Source: an uncultured Bellilinea sp.
GTDB lineage: Bacteria > Chloroflexota > Anaerolineae > Anaerolineales > Anaerolineaceae
DNA length: 64,000 bases
NCBI GenBank assembly: GCA_938040735.1
Contig: CALHYE010000001.1
Span: 62,001 to 126,000, forward strand
Reading direction: 5' to 3'
The notes under the pieces were generated by a model, which was not told the origin of the DNA, did not search any database, and worked only from the letters and a program-made list of their open reading frames with translations. The position numbers were made by a program, and so were the translations under genes. Shown here in pieces: positions 6,901-14,336 of this stretch. Every line of letters starts with the position of its first letter. Position 1 is the first letter of the stretch.

Positions 6901-9871
6901 GGAATGGAGTGAGGTTGAAACCGGGGCCGTATCCTACCGCGAGGTGGTTACTCCGGTCAGCGGGGCCGACCTGCGCACCGGAAATAACGGTTTGGCAACC
7001 CTGGAATTTACACCCCCAGAAGCGGGTGTGTACCGTTTGGAAGTGCGGGGTGAAGGGGCGCTCTCCCAGGTTTTGGTTTGGGTAGGGGGGGCGGGGGCTG
7101 TTCCCTGGCCGCCTTTGCCAAATCAGCAGATTCGGCTGGAAGCCGACCAGAAGGGATATGTTGCGGGTGATACCGCCCAAATCTTCATTCCTAACCCGTT
7201 GAAGGGTAACACGCTGGCATGGCTCAGCGTTGAACGGCGCGGGGTAATCACCTATCAGGTGCTTTCCATTGGCGAGGGTGGCGAAACGGTGAGTCTGCCC
7301 CTTGCAGAAACCTTTGCTCCGAATGTTTTTGTTTCGGTTACACTCTTGGGGGTTGATGAAACCGGTAAGCCGGATTTCCGGCAGGGTTATCTTGAATTGA
7401 GAGTGAAACCCGAGGCGTTTCAACTGGATGTGCGGCTGGTTTCTCCACAAGATCGTTTTGAACCGCGCCAGACCGTCCGGCTCGATTTGCTGGTCAAGGA
7501 TTGGCGCGGCAATCCGCTTCAAGGCGAGTTCTCGGTAGCGGTGGTGGATAAGGCAATTTTTGCTTTGAGCAAGCCAAATGCCCCCGATATTTTCAGCGCT
7601 TTTTACGGCGATCAGCCGTTGGGGGTGTTCACCAGTTGTTCGCTGGCGGCTTATATTGAGCGGATACCGCTGCTGCCGCGGGGTTTGGGCGGCGGCGGAG
7701 GGGGAGATGCGGCCCAAGTCACCTTGCGCAGCGACTTTCGGGATACAGCCTACTGGTTAGGGGCGCTGGAGACCGATTCGAGCGGTTTTGCGCAAATCGA
7801 ATTTCCCTTGCCGGACAATTTGACAACCTGGGTGGTACTGGTGCGCGGGCTGACGCGCGATGCTCGGGTGGGTGAAGCATCCAGCGAAATTGTGGTCAGC
7901 AAGGATTTGCTGATTCGGCCGGTAGTTCCGCGCTTTGCAGTGGCGGGCGACCGGGTCGAAATTGGAGCCGTTGTTCAAAACAATACGGACGTCCCTCTGG
8001 ATGTCACCGTTCGTCTGCAAAGCAGCGGTTTGGCGCTGGAAAATCCGGCTTTGGAGCGTCAAGCGCTTCAACTGGCTGCCAGAGAACGTCAGCGGGTGAA
8101 CTGGTGGGTCAAGGCGGAGGATGTCGCCGCGGCTTCGTTGATTTTCAGTGTGGAAGGCGGCGGTCTGAAGGATGCGGTCAGCCTTTCCGGTGAGGATTTG
8201 CCCATCCGCCGGTACAGCGCCCCGCAATCGTTTGTAACCGGTGGAATTCTTGATCGTGGGGGCGAGGTGTTAGAAGTGATTAGTCTGCCGCGATCGTTTA
8301 CTCCAACCGGGGGCGGCTTGCAGGTTGAACTTTCTCCCAATTTGGCGGCAAGCGTATTTTCCGGTTTGCCGGTTTTGGAAGATTACCCGGACGAATTTGT
8401 CGAGGTTCTCCTCTCGCGTCTTTTAGCCAATTTGAATGGGTATCTGCTGAGCCGGCAGATCAATTTTTCCGCACCTGACCTGAACGATCGCTTGCAGCAA
8501 TTCATCCGGCGAGACCTGAACCGTCTGCTCGAAAAGAAGCAAGCCGACGGCGGCTGGGGCTGGATTGCCGGTGAGCCCAGTGACTTTTTCCTGAGCGCTT
8601 ATGGTTTGTGGGTGCTCGATCAGGCCAATGCGGCCGGTTTTGTCGTTGAACCTTTCCATGTTTTGGATGCCAACCGTTTTGTGATGGGCGGTCTTTACAC
8701 GCCGGAAATGGTGCAGGAAACCACAAAACTGGATCAACTGGCCTTTGCGTACTTTGTGCTGAATCAGCATGGCCGCCAAAATCCAGTCCCGCCGGAATTA
8801 TTCCGCTTGCGCGGGCGGTTGAATCCATGGGGACAGGCATTTCTGGCAATGGCACTCAACAGCAGCGGCGATACCCAATCGGCTGAAACCATTTTGGCCG
8901 ATTTGCAGGGCAGCGCCATCCGCTCGGCAAGCGGGGCTTTCTGGCAGGAAGAGGATGATTCTCTGTTCCGTTTTTCGAATACGTATGCTTCGACGGCGAT
9001 CGTTTTGATGGCGCTGCTTGAACTTGATCCGGCTTCATCGCTGGTTGCTGATGGGGTGCGTTATCTAACCCTCCAGCGCGGGGCGCAAGGATGGCTGAAT
9101 AGTTATGGCAGCGGATGGGCGCTGGCAGCCCTCAGCCGGGCTGTGCGGGCAACCGGCGAGTTGCAGGGTAATTACTCCTTCGCTGCCACTTTGAACGGGG
9201 CTGCCATTGCCAGCGGAGAAGCGGGCGGAGCGCAATCTTTCAACCCGGTTCGGGCAGATGTGAACATCGCTCAATTCCCCTCCAGCCGCAATGCCCTGCG
9301 GATTCAGCGCACGGATGGCAGCGGGCGCTTATATTACCGGGCGATCCTGGAAGTCGGCCAGCCTGTGGAAACCGTGCCAGCCATGGACGGCGGAATTGTA
9401 ATCAGCCGGGAATATTATCTGGAAGGGGCTGTTTGCGGGGTAGACATCTGTCCGCCGGTTGCCAAAGTCAACCGTGCGATGAGCAATCCGGTCGTGCAGG
9501 CGCGCCTATCTATCACCGTAGCGCAGGATCTCACCTATCTGGTGGTGGAAGATTACCTACCAGCCGGAGCGGAAATTGTGAATACGACCCTGCAAACCAC
9601 CCGGCAGGCCGCTGAAAGCGAACAGATTGGCGTGGTGGAGCAAAATCGTCTCGACCGCGGTTGGGGATGGTGGTACTTTGGCGAACCGCGAATTTTTAGC
9701 GATCATATCCGCTGGGTTGGGGCGTATGTCCCGGCCGGGACATACATACTGACTTACCGATTAATGCCTTTGCAGGCCGGCGAATTCCGCGTGCTGCCGA
9801 CGCGTGCCTATGCCTATTACTTCCCGGATATTCAAGGAAGGACGGGCGGGATGGTATTCAAGATCGAATAA
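3950..9871 (+). CDS. Alpha-2-macroglobulin family lipoprotein lacking the thioester
   Basis: A 1973-residue lipoprotein (lipobox GLSC) built from repeated Ig-like domains (several domains with D/N-QPM and FRTA repeats in the first 500 residues), macroglobulin domains, and an alpha-alpha toroid-like region near residues 1450-1750 with GGWGW. The ATG at 3950 is preferred over one at 3923 because GGAGG lies 8-12 bases upstream. In the family, a CxEQ thioester traps proteases covalently. Here the equivalent place reads DYPDEFVEVLLSR, so Cys is Phe1483 and Gln is Val1486. It may act as a non-covalent protease trap or surface scaffold. No penicillin-binding protein PbpC neighbours it, unlike enterobacterial yfaS. 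Confidence 0.9.
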   Translation: MRNHTQPGLFRMIMTLFGLFGMVGLSCNLPFGGGTNQPLPTQTIAQPTRLPVLQEEPPPTVLEVQPEPGSILNSSEGVVVIFDQPMDRLSVEGAVEVQPVTAGRFQWLDDTSVRFVPDQPLPLNTPITLTLQTTAKDQSGKSLTRSFSYTFRTAGELRITERLPQPDVEDIDPTTAVAVTFNRPVVELGEVGSSEPAAFSLQPAADGQGRWLNTSTYVFTPQPALEGGKTYQVVINADLTGVDGAPLANPDWMNWQFRTAKPALIGIEPSLDGAQPLDVAIRLTFNQPMNRRSVEQGLRLRGQDGSPVNLIYEWSERDRIVTIKPQELLERNREYVVEMDAVEALGGVNIEEIVRQSFRTVGQFQVISTSPAAGEDLEVYGDYASALVEFSAPLAPAQNLNDRVILEPKVSNFYIFSDEQAGFLYLSGFFKSGQTYRLTLKAELQDRWGQTLGRDYIFTFRAANQLPTLNIPIQNTYSAIYYALPGDAFLPAYAANLEVLNIRRARMTLMDVIRAVERIPAFDSLPLEENWQMELNLPQNVSQGIEIPLKADKSGLETGLYAFQIASPQFTETYQTVNLLMAVSPVQLTIKESQREVLVWAVSALNHRPVSGREVRVYQAGSGLELGKAQTDEQGVARISLTESQLYRTLVITLGKEGDPDFSLATTQWNAGISPWNFGISSNFDQPKIKTYGYTDRPIYQPGQTVYYRYVVRQWDDARYPPADLKEITVRVYGGYSPEQGTPLLETQKLTLSPYGTAYGQVELSPDAPTGIYSIQIDNQPDSVIEFQVAAYRKPEIDLQVTFSKSDYRLGEDMRAEVGANYFFGAPAAGVNVSWSLYARNAETDLPGGYVSGRLDTFWLEPDWWMRMDLPLGDYVMGGSGVTGADGRFPLTFLGQSLSALLEENRQKILTLEVTMTDESGFPVSQRAQTVLHPSNFIIGIRPESWVQSAGSPFVFSILTVDWQKQPLGARPLSATFDRIEWVQEWSEVETGAVSYREVVTPVSGADLRTGNNGLATLEFTPPEAGVYRLEVRGEGALSQVLVWVGGAGAVPWPPLPNQQIRLEADQKGYVAGDTAQIFIPNPLKGNTLAWLSVERRGVITYQVLSIGEGGETVSLPLAETFAPNVFVSVTLLGVDETGKPDFRQGYLELRVKPEAFQLDVRLVSPQDRFEPRQTVRLDLLVKDWRGNPLQGEFSVAVVDKAIFALSKPNAPDIFSAFYGDQPLGVFTSCSLAAYIERIPLLPRGLGGGGGGDAAQVTLRSDFRDTAYWLGALETDSSGFAQIEFPLPDNLTTWVVLVRGLTRDARVGEASSEIVVSKDLLIRPVVPRFAVAGDRVEIGAVVQNNTDVPLDVTVRLQSSGLALENPALERQALQLAARERQRVNWWVKAEDVAAASLIFSVEGGGLKDAVSLSGEDLPIRRYSAPQSFVTGGILDRGGEVLEVISLPRSFTPTGGGLQVELSPNLAASVFSGLPVLEDYPDEFVEVLLSRLLANLNGYLLSRQINFSAPDLNDRLQQFIRRDLNRLLEKKQADGGWGWIAGEPSDFFLSAYGLWVLDQANAAGFVVEPFHVLDANRFVMGGLYTPEMVQETTKLDQLAFAYFVLNQHGRQNPVPPELFRLRGRLNPWGQAFLAMALNSSGDTQSAETILADLQGSAIRSASGAFWQEEDDSLFRFSNTYASTAIVLMALLELDPASSLVADGVRYLTLQRGAQGWLNSYGSGWALAALSRAVRATGELQGNYSFAATLNGAAIASGEAGGAQSFNPVRADVNIAQFPSSRNALRIQRTDGSGRLYYRAILEVGQPVETVPAMDGGIVISREYYLEGAVCGVDICPPVAKVNRAMSNPVVQARLSITVAQDLTYLVVEDYLPAGAEIVNTTLQTTRQAAESEQIGVVEQNRLDRGWGWWYFGEPRIFSDHIRWVGAYVPAGTYILTYRLMPLQAGEFRVLPTRAYAYYFPDIQGRTGGMVFKIE

Positions 9872-9882
9872 GAGCGGCGAAC

Positions 9883-10404
9883 TTAATCGGCTGGCGGTTT
9901 GGAGAATTCGTCCAGAATGGCGGAAAGGCGTTCGAGGTCAGCCAGCAAATTGTCCAGCGTTTCGCGCCGGACGGTTTGGGGCATTTCAGCCTCAACCGGC
10001 TGCGAAATTGACCTGATCAGCAGGCTGCCGAGCCGCTCGGCTTCCTCCGGCATCAGTTGACCATCGCTGACCAGTTGCTCCAGCCGCTGAGAGATCTCCT
10101 GATTGACCAGTTGGTCGAAATCAGACCGGCCGAATAAAGTGGTCAGCAGGGTTTTAAGGTTTTTCTCTCCGATATCCAGCCAACGGCCAAACGGGTTGGG
10201 CGGCAGCCACCCGCCCAACCGCTTTTCGGCGCTGAAGAGAGCCTGCAGCATTACGAGGGTGGTCAGGTCAACGCCGCTGTCATGGTCATTGACCTGAATT
10301 TCCTCCCCTTCGCGTAATAATTGAGCAATCTCGGGCAGGGTGATGTAACGCCGGTTGTCGGTATCATACAGCTTGCGGTTGCTGTAACGTTTGATTCTCA
10401 GCAT
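9883..10404 (-). CDS. phaR: PhaR-type polyhydroxyalkanoate accumulation regulator
   Basis: A 173-residue protein whose N-terminus matches the PHB/PHA accumulation regulator DNA-binding domain (RIKRYSNRKLYDTDNRRYIT, then a leucine-rich segment and LVMLQALF). Family members bind PHA granules and DNA and repress phasin genes until granules form. The C-terminal part is helical and charged and has no motif I recognise. It follows the phasin-like gene by 11 bases in the same operon, which is the expected partner. The operon promoter contains two palindromes that are plausible autoregulatory operators. No PHA synthase lies in the window. Confidence 0.85.
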   Translation of the reverse strand: MLRIKRYSNRKLYDTDNRRYITLPEIAQLLREGEEIQVNDHDSGVDLTTLVMLQALFSAEKRLGGWLPPNPFGRWLDIGEKNLKTLLTTLFGRSDFDQLVNQEISQRLEQLVSDGQLMPEEAERLGSLLIRSISQPVEAEMPQTVRRETLDNLLADLERLSAILDEFSKPPAD

Positions 10405-10415
10405 TGAGAAGGGAT

Positions 10416-10769
10416 TTACTCACCGCGTTCTTTGCGCAGTTCTTCGATCTTTTTGCTCAATTCAGCAATCTTGGCGCTTAGGGCTTCAATATCCGCCTGA
10501 GTGACCGCAGCCGGCCGGCTTTTCTGGGCAGCCGCGCGGCGCTCTTGTTCCAGCTTCTCGCGTTTCTCCATGATCTCTTGAATCATTTTGCGGGCGTCTT
10601 TCTCAGCCAATTCGCCTTTTTCCACCAGACGGTTGACAAACCGCTCAATTTCTTCTTGAGCCAGAACAGCGGCGCCAATTCCTGCCAGCAGGATTTTACG
10701 GGACAGTTCGGTAAATCCGCCGCGATTGATGACCTCTTCTACCGATTCGTGTTCGATTCGTTTAGCCAT
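10416..10769 (-). CDS. Phasin-like / PhaF-type granule-associated protein
   Basis: A 117-residue, highly charged helical protein. A short hydrophobic stretch near residues 26-37 (LLAGIGAAVLAQ) is followed by a long coiled coil ending in a Lys/Glu heptad region. This is typical of small phasin and PhaI/PhaF-like proteins that coat storage granules. The context (upstream of phaR, shared promoter) supports a role in PHA granule biology. Start ATG has a perfect AGGAGG 5 bases upstream. Without a PHA synthase in the window, a general membrane-stress coiled-coil function cannot be excluded. Confidence 0.72.
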   Translation of the reverse strand: MAKRIEHESVEEVINRGGFTELSRKILLAGIGAAVLAQEEIERFVNRLVEKGELAEKDARKMIQEIMEKREKLEQERRAAAQKSRPAAVTQADIEALSAKIAELSKKIEELRKERGE

Positions 10770-10783
10770 TTTAGCCTCCTGAT

Positions 10784-10833
10784 ATAACGCATTGCGTTAT
10801 TTACAATATAACGCGTTGCGTTAGACTTGTCAA
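10784..10833 (-). promoter_or_regulatory. Sigma70-type promoter with two palindromic operators for the phasin-phaR operon
   Basis: On the minus strand TTGACA (10833-10828), a 17-bp spacer and TATATT (10810-10805) form a near-consensus promoter. A near-palindrome, ATAACGCG-T-TGCGTTAG (10808-10824), fills the spacer. A perfect 17-bp palindrome, ATAACGCA-T-TGCGTTAT (10784-10800), sits at the start of the transcript. The two sites are 24 bp apart. This is the geometry of a repressor that blocks RNA polymerase; PhaR is the obvious candidate, which is an inference. Confidence 0.82.
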
Positions 10834-10910
10834 CGGTTATCTTAACCTCATGCTTAAGGACGAAATCAAACGAAATTTTCTGCCGGGACGCTGTTTTAAT
10901 ATTTTCTTGA

Positions 10911-11164
10911 TTGACTTTTTGTTTGGAGGGAATATAATCGAGATATTGATAAAAAAGGTATACATTATCATATACAAAATAAAGTTCTTATTGCCAACTT
11001 CCTCAAAGGACATCAATTCCTTTGATTTTACAAGGTGGGATGAAAGTCCTTCTGGTTGTAAAGTGAATTTGCTTTATTACGGAGGGTTTATGAATAGAGA
11101 TCACTAACCTAGGCCAAGCCTGGCCTGTTATGTATTCGAATTAAATTGGGTACAGGAGTGTTTT
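10911..11164 (+). promoter_or_regulatory. Strong promoter and about 220-nt leader of the 694-residue protein gene
   Basis: TTGACT (10911-10916), a 16-bp spacer and TATAAT (10933-10938) make a strong promoter. The AT-rich leader contains an 8-bp inverted repeat TCAAAGGA/TCCTTTGA (11003-11025) and a second one, TTTACAA/TTGTAAA, around 11029-11062. A five-codon ATG...TAA frame at 11090-11107 sits behind a perfect GGAGGG. No known riboswitch class was recognised. The remaining bases between 10834 and 10910 show nothing further. Confidence 0.6.
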
Positions 11165-13249
11165 ATGAAATCGCAGGGCAGAAAAGAAGAAGAACCATCG
11201 CGGGAGGAGCCAACCAATCAACATCCTTCCCGAGAGGAAGAAGTCCGCGAAGAAATCTCACCTGAAAATCCGTGTTTACCGCCAAGTGGGGAAGCAGCCA
11301 ATCCCAGAGCCGATTGTCAATGTGGGGGACGTTCCCGAAAGACCAAAGAAAAAGAGCAGATTACAGAAATTTTGAAACGGGTACCGGGAGTCAAGGTGGA
11401 TGATTTCCGCAAGCCGAAACAACGGCCCGGAACAAAAGCAGATTGCCTCTGCTGTGATTTGCCAACCGTAGATGCCATTATCCCCATGATGGCAGAACTT
11501 TTTTACCGTTATAGCAAAGGGGAGAATCCTCGCGCCGGCTATGAAGAGGTAATCTTTGATGGGCTTTCGCGTCTCAACAAAAAGCAGCTCAAAGCGTTGG
11601 GAAAAGGATTTGAAGGCTATGAAAACCTCTCACCCCGTCTGCGGAATTGTTTGTTCGATGAGCGATTGGCCGATAAAGTCCGCGGTGATGGAGTTCAACC
11701 AGCCGATGTAATCGAAGCCTTTATTCTTGAAGGGCTGGCTTATACTGCCCAAAGCCTGATGTCGCATTCAAAAGGCATAAAAGGCCCCGGCCAGGTCAGA
11801 ATCTGGGATGCAGTTCTACCGCCCACTCCCAATGGTTCTCAACAGCCGCGCATTTTCAGCGGACCGTGGCCATGGCTGACGGCTATCCGGCCAGATATTG
11901 GCGATTATAAGGAATATGGCAGTGTGGCGAGTTACCGCTCTTCGATGGAAAATGTTTACACCTTCCAACCCTATCAAATTGCCAAAGATTGTCAGGTTAA
12001 GGTAAATACCAATAAACCGGGTGAGTTGATCGCCAATTGTACGCCCAAAACGCCACCTCCGCCTCCGCCGGGGGCATTGTTCCCTAATTTTTGTGAGGGC
12101 GGACAGGATTATACTTTCAATGGACAATGTCTTCAGTTTCCAGTGGTCGAACCGGGGGCTACTATTTGCCTGAGAGGGTTCAATTTTATAACCGATACCA
12201 TCAAAGTAACCTTCCAAAACCGCGATACCGGCTTGAAAATTTCCCTCGACGCACCGGTTTTTGGCGATCTGGAAACACCGGTTAAGGATGAGAATGGTCA
12301 CACCATTCATGATTGGCGGGTTTTCGATTCGATTGTGATCAATGTTCCAAAAGAACATCCACAGCAGCCCGGTGCGCCTCTACCGCCCGGGCTTTACGAT
12401 GTCTGGATTGAGGTAAATAATGTGCTCTCGGCGGTATACTCCGGCGGAGTTGCCCCACGGTTGAAGTCGAACACGTTGATTCTACAAATTGAACCGGACC
12501 CCAATATCGCCTTCCATTTTTGGAGCGAAAACGGCCGCTGTTATGAAGAAACCGATGGTCTGGGTTCGGACGAGATCTGGTTCGACGCGTGGGTAGCCCA
12601 CTTGATTCCGGCTTCGATGCCATCCGGAAAACACACTCTTGCTCCGGTGAAGCATGTTGAGTTTAATCGGGATGCGTGGGATGACATGGATTCGGGTGAG
12701 GATTCCGGGGCATACAGCGCTGATTTTTGGAATGGTTCTTTCAATCGTGGTTTGATGGCAGCCGGCCTGATTGGCTTTGAAGTGGACAGCGAATCGGCCG
12801 CCAGAGAACAATTACGGGATTTTGGATCCGCCTTTGTTCATTATCTTGAAAACATCTGGCAGGGAGCGGTTGCGATGGAAGGCACCGCCGCATCCATTGC
12901 AAAGATGATTTCGCTGACATTGACACAGGGGTTAATTGTACTGGCGGTAGTTGCTGCTCTGATCCTGATTGTGGGGCTGTTCTGGGCTGCGTGGGCACCG
13001 GCCGATCGCATCGCTGTGGATTTGATCACGCTGGATGCACGCAAAGCCTGGAATTTGACCAGTCCGAAAGGACAACTTCCGCCCGTTGAACGCTACAAAT
13101 TTGAGGAAGTTTCCACCAGTCATAATCCTAAACCCAAAGCGCCGGATACTCCGGCGACTGTACGATATGTTGTAGAACATCGGTATGTGACTCCTGAAGA
13201 CGGGGAGGATTCGGACTACGGCGTCACCTTCCAACTGACTCGCATGTAA
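11165..13249 (+). CDS. Large hypothetical protein with an IPT/TIG-like domain and a late membrane segment
   Basis: A 694-residue protein of no family I can name. The first 85 residues are charged and disordered and contain two Cys clusters (CQCGG, CLCC). A helical region follows (about 85-200). A proline run near 298-304 introduces a beta domain that looks like an IPT/TIG unit (GATICLRGFNF, about 325-440). A single strong membrane segment lies at about 582-606 (LIVLAVVAALILIVGLFWAA), followed by an 85-residue soluble tail. There is no signal peptide. It is a single-gene unit with its own strong promoter, a long leader and a terminator-like hairpin. Orphan status is from inspection only. Confidence 0.75.
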   Translation: MKSQGRKEEEPSREEPTNQHPSREEEVREEISPENPCLPPSGEAANPRADCQCGGRSRKTKEKEQITEILKRVPGVKVDDFRKPKQRPGTKADCLCCDLPTVDAIIPMMAELFYRYSKGENPRAGYEEVIFDGLSRLNKKQLKALGKGFEGYENLSPRLRNCLFDERLADKVRGDGVQPADVIEAFILEGLAYTAQSLMSHSKGIKGPGQVRIWDAVLPPTPNGSQQPRIFSGPWPWLTAIRPDIGDYKEYGSVASYRSSMENVYTFQPYQIAKDCQVKVNTNKPGELIANCTPKTPPPPPPGALFPNFCEGGQDYTFNGQCLQFPVVEPGATICLRGFNFITDTIKVTFQNRDTGLKISLDAPVFGDLETPVKDENGHTIHDWRVFDSIVINVPKEHPQQPGAPLPPGLYDVWIEVNNVLSAVYSGGVAPRLKSNTLILQIEPDPNIAFHFWSENGRCYEETDGLGSDEIWFDAWVAHLIPASMPSGKHTLAPVKHVEFNRDAWDDMDSGEDSGAYSADFWNGSFNRGLMAAGLIGFEVDSESAAREQLRDFGSAFVHYLENIWQGAVAMEGTAASIAKMISLTLTQGLIVLAVVAALILIVGLFWAAWAPADRIAVDLITLDARKAWNLTSPKGQLPPVERYKFEEVSTSHNPKPKAPDTPATVRYVVEHRYVTPEDGEDSDYGVTFQLTRM

Positions 13250-13272
13250 ATCGGGTTTCGGTTTTCAAACAC

Positions 13273-13310
13273 AGCGGCTTTGACCTTTGGCTAATTAAGG
13301 CAAAGCCGCT
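13273..13310 (+). terminator. Terminator-like hairpin after the 694-residue protein gene
   Basis: A perfect 10-bp stem AGCGGCTTTG/CAAAGCCGCT with an 18-nt loop starts 24 bases after the stop codon. The T tract is weak (TTGTAG), so termination may be partial. Confidence 0.6.
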
Positions 13311-13354
13311 TTGTAGTTAAAAACTGGGGGGCAGGAATATTTTTAAGTAAATTT

Positions 13355-13398
13355 TGTGATGAAATTCACATGACATTTGTTAAAAATAATGATATACC
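13355..13398 (+). promoter_or_regulatory. CRP-type palindrome and promoter of the hydrogenase operon
   Basis: TGTGA-TGAAAT-TCACA (13355-13370) is a perfect match to the CRP half-site pair with a 6-bp spacer. It is followed by ATGACA (13370-13375), a 17-bp spacer and TATACC (13393-13398). The palindrome centre would lie about 42 bases before the predicted start, the position of class II activators. The leader to 13524 holds a run of ten T (13485-13494) without a convincing stem, then GGAGG before the first gene. The regulator's identity in this phylum is unknown. Confidence 0.6.
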
Positions 13399-13524
13399 TA
13401 TACCAGTGATCGGGTTCACCTTGGGTTTATCGGTATAAGAGATGTGGGTATGTAAGGGTTGATCGCTGTCTAGGCAGGCATTTCTTTTTTTTTTGAGACC
13501 CATTTCACCGGAGGAAAAATCATC

Positions 13525-14025
13525 ATGCTGCATCTCTTGACAGCGGTCGGGATTCTGGTGTGTGCCATTCAGGCCATCCGTTCCCGGCGCTTGATTGTTT
13601 CGGCGTTGTGGCTGGCCGGCACCAGCGCTCTGGTTGCCTTGGAATTGTACCTGCTTGGAGCGCCTGAAATCGGCGTAATTGAATTAAGCGTGGGCGCCGG
13701 CCTGGTAACGGTTTTGTTTGTTTTTGCCATCAACCTGACCGGTGAGGAAGCCGCTGACCTGAAAGGACTGATTAAAGAACCTCTGGCTGTGGTGGTTAGT
13801 GTGCTTTCCATCGTCTTGTTGGGGATTTTACTGGTGCCGGGGGTTGATCGCGCCGCTCCATCGTTTGGAGAAGCCAGCCTGAAAGCAGTTTTATGGGGAA
13901 ACCGGCAGCTGGATGTGATCTTGCAGGCGGCGCTGGTGTTTTGCGGCGTGCTGGGGGTTTTAGGCTTGTTGGGCGAGCGTGAATCCGCCGCGGCAGAACC
14001 CGGCCATTCGGAGGATAGCGAATGA
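13525..14025 (+). CDS. Hydrogenase membrane subunit, NuoJ/MbhD (DUF4040)-like
   Basis: First gene of the hydrogenase operon: a 166-residue protein with about five membrane helices. The second and third helices contain the ELSVGAGLVTVLFVFAI stretch typical of the DUF4040/MbhD domain and related to NuoJ. In energy-converting hydrogenases this subunit belongs to the proton/sodium-translocating membrane arm beside the K-like subunit. The tail is short and acidic. GGAGG lies nine bases before ATG, and the stop overlaps the start of the next gene (ATGA), so the genes are translationally coupled. It could equally be named NuoJ-like; the two families blur. Confidence 0.8.
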   Translation: MLHLLTAVGILVCAIQAIRSRRLIVSALWLAGTSALVALELYLLGAPEIGVIELSVGAGLVTVLFVFAINLTGEEAADLKGLIKEPLAVVVSVLSIVLLGILLVPGVDRAAPSFGEASLKAVLWGNRQLDVILQAALVFCGVLGVLGLLGERESAAAEPGHSEDSE

Positions 14026-14333
14026 ACTTGTCCGTTCCAAATATCGTGATTTTGATCGTGATCGGTTTGCTGGGGGTGGGCGCTTATGCGCTGCTGACCG
14101 TCCGCAATTTGATTAAAGTCGTCGTTGCGCTGCAAATCATGGTCAAGGCTGCCATGCTGGCGCTGGTCCTCGCTGGCCGCCTGCAGGGCCAGGAAAACCT
14201 TGGGCAGAGTCTGGCGCTGACCGTGATTGTTGCCGATACGATTGTGGCGGTTGTCGGCTTGGCGCTGGCGGTGGAGGTGCGGCGGGTGGTTGGCAGTCTG
14301 GACTTGAAAGCCTTGACCACGCTGCGGAGGTAG
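14022..14333 (+). CDS. Hydrogenase membrane subunit, NuoK/MnhC-like
   Basis: A 103-residue protein with three membrane helices. Its pattern (short loop, VRNLIKVVVALQIMVKAAML, then ADTIVAVVGLALAVEVRR) is that of NuoK/MnhC/HyfE-type subunits. These line part of the ion path between the quinone-side module and the antiporter-like subunits. The ATG overlaps the stop of the preceding gene by four bases. The next gene begins 3 bases after its stop. Confidence 0.85.
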   Translation: MNLSVPNIVILIVIGLLGVGAYALLTVRNLIKVVVALQIMVKAAMLALVLAGRLQGQENLGQSLALTVIVADTIVAVVGLALAVEVRRVVGSLDLKALTTLRR

Positions 14334-14336
14334 CCC

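Noticed and set aside
10850-11107. 85-codon frame upstream of the 694-residue protein
   Set aside because: It crosses the strong promoter and AT-rich leader and has no ribosome-binding site at its start. Only its last five codons have one.
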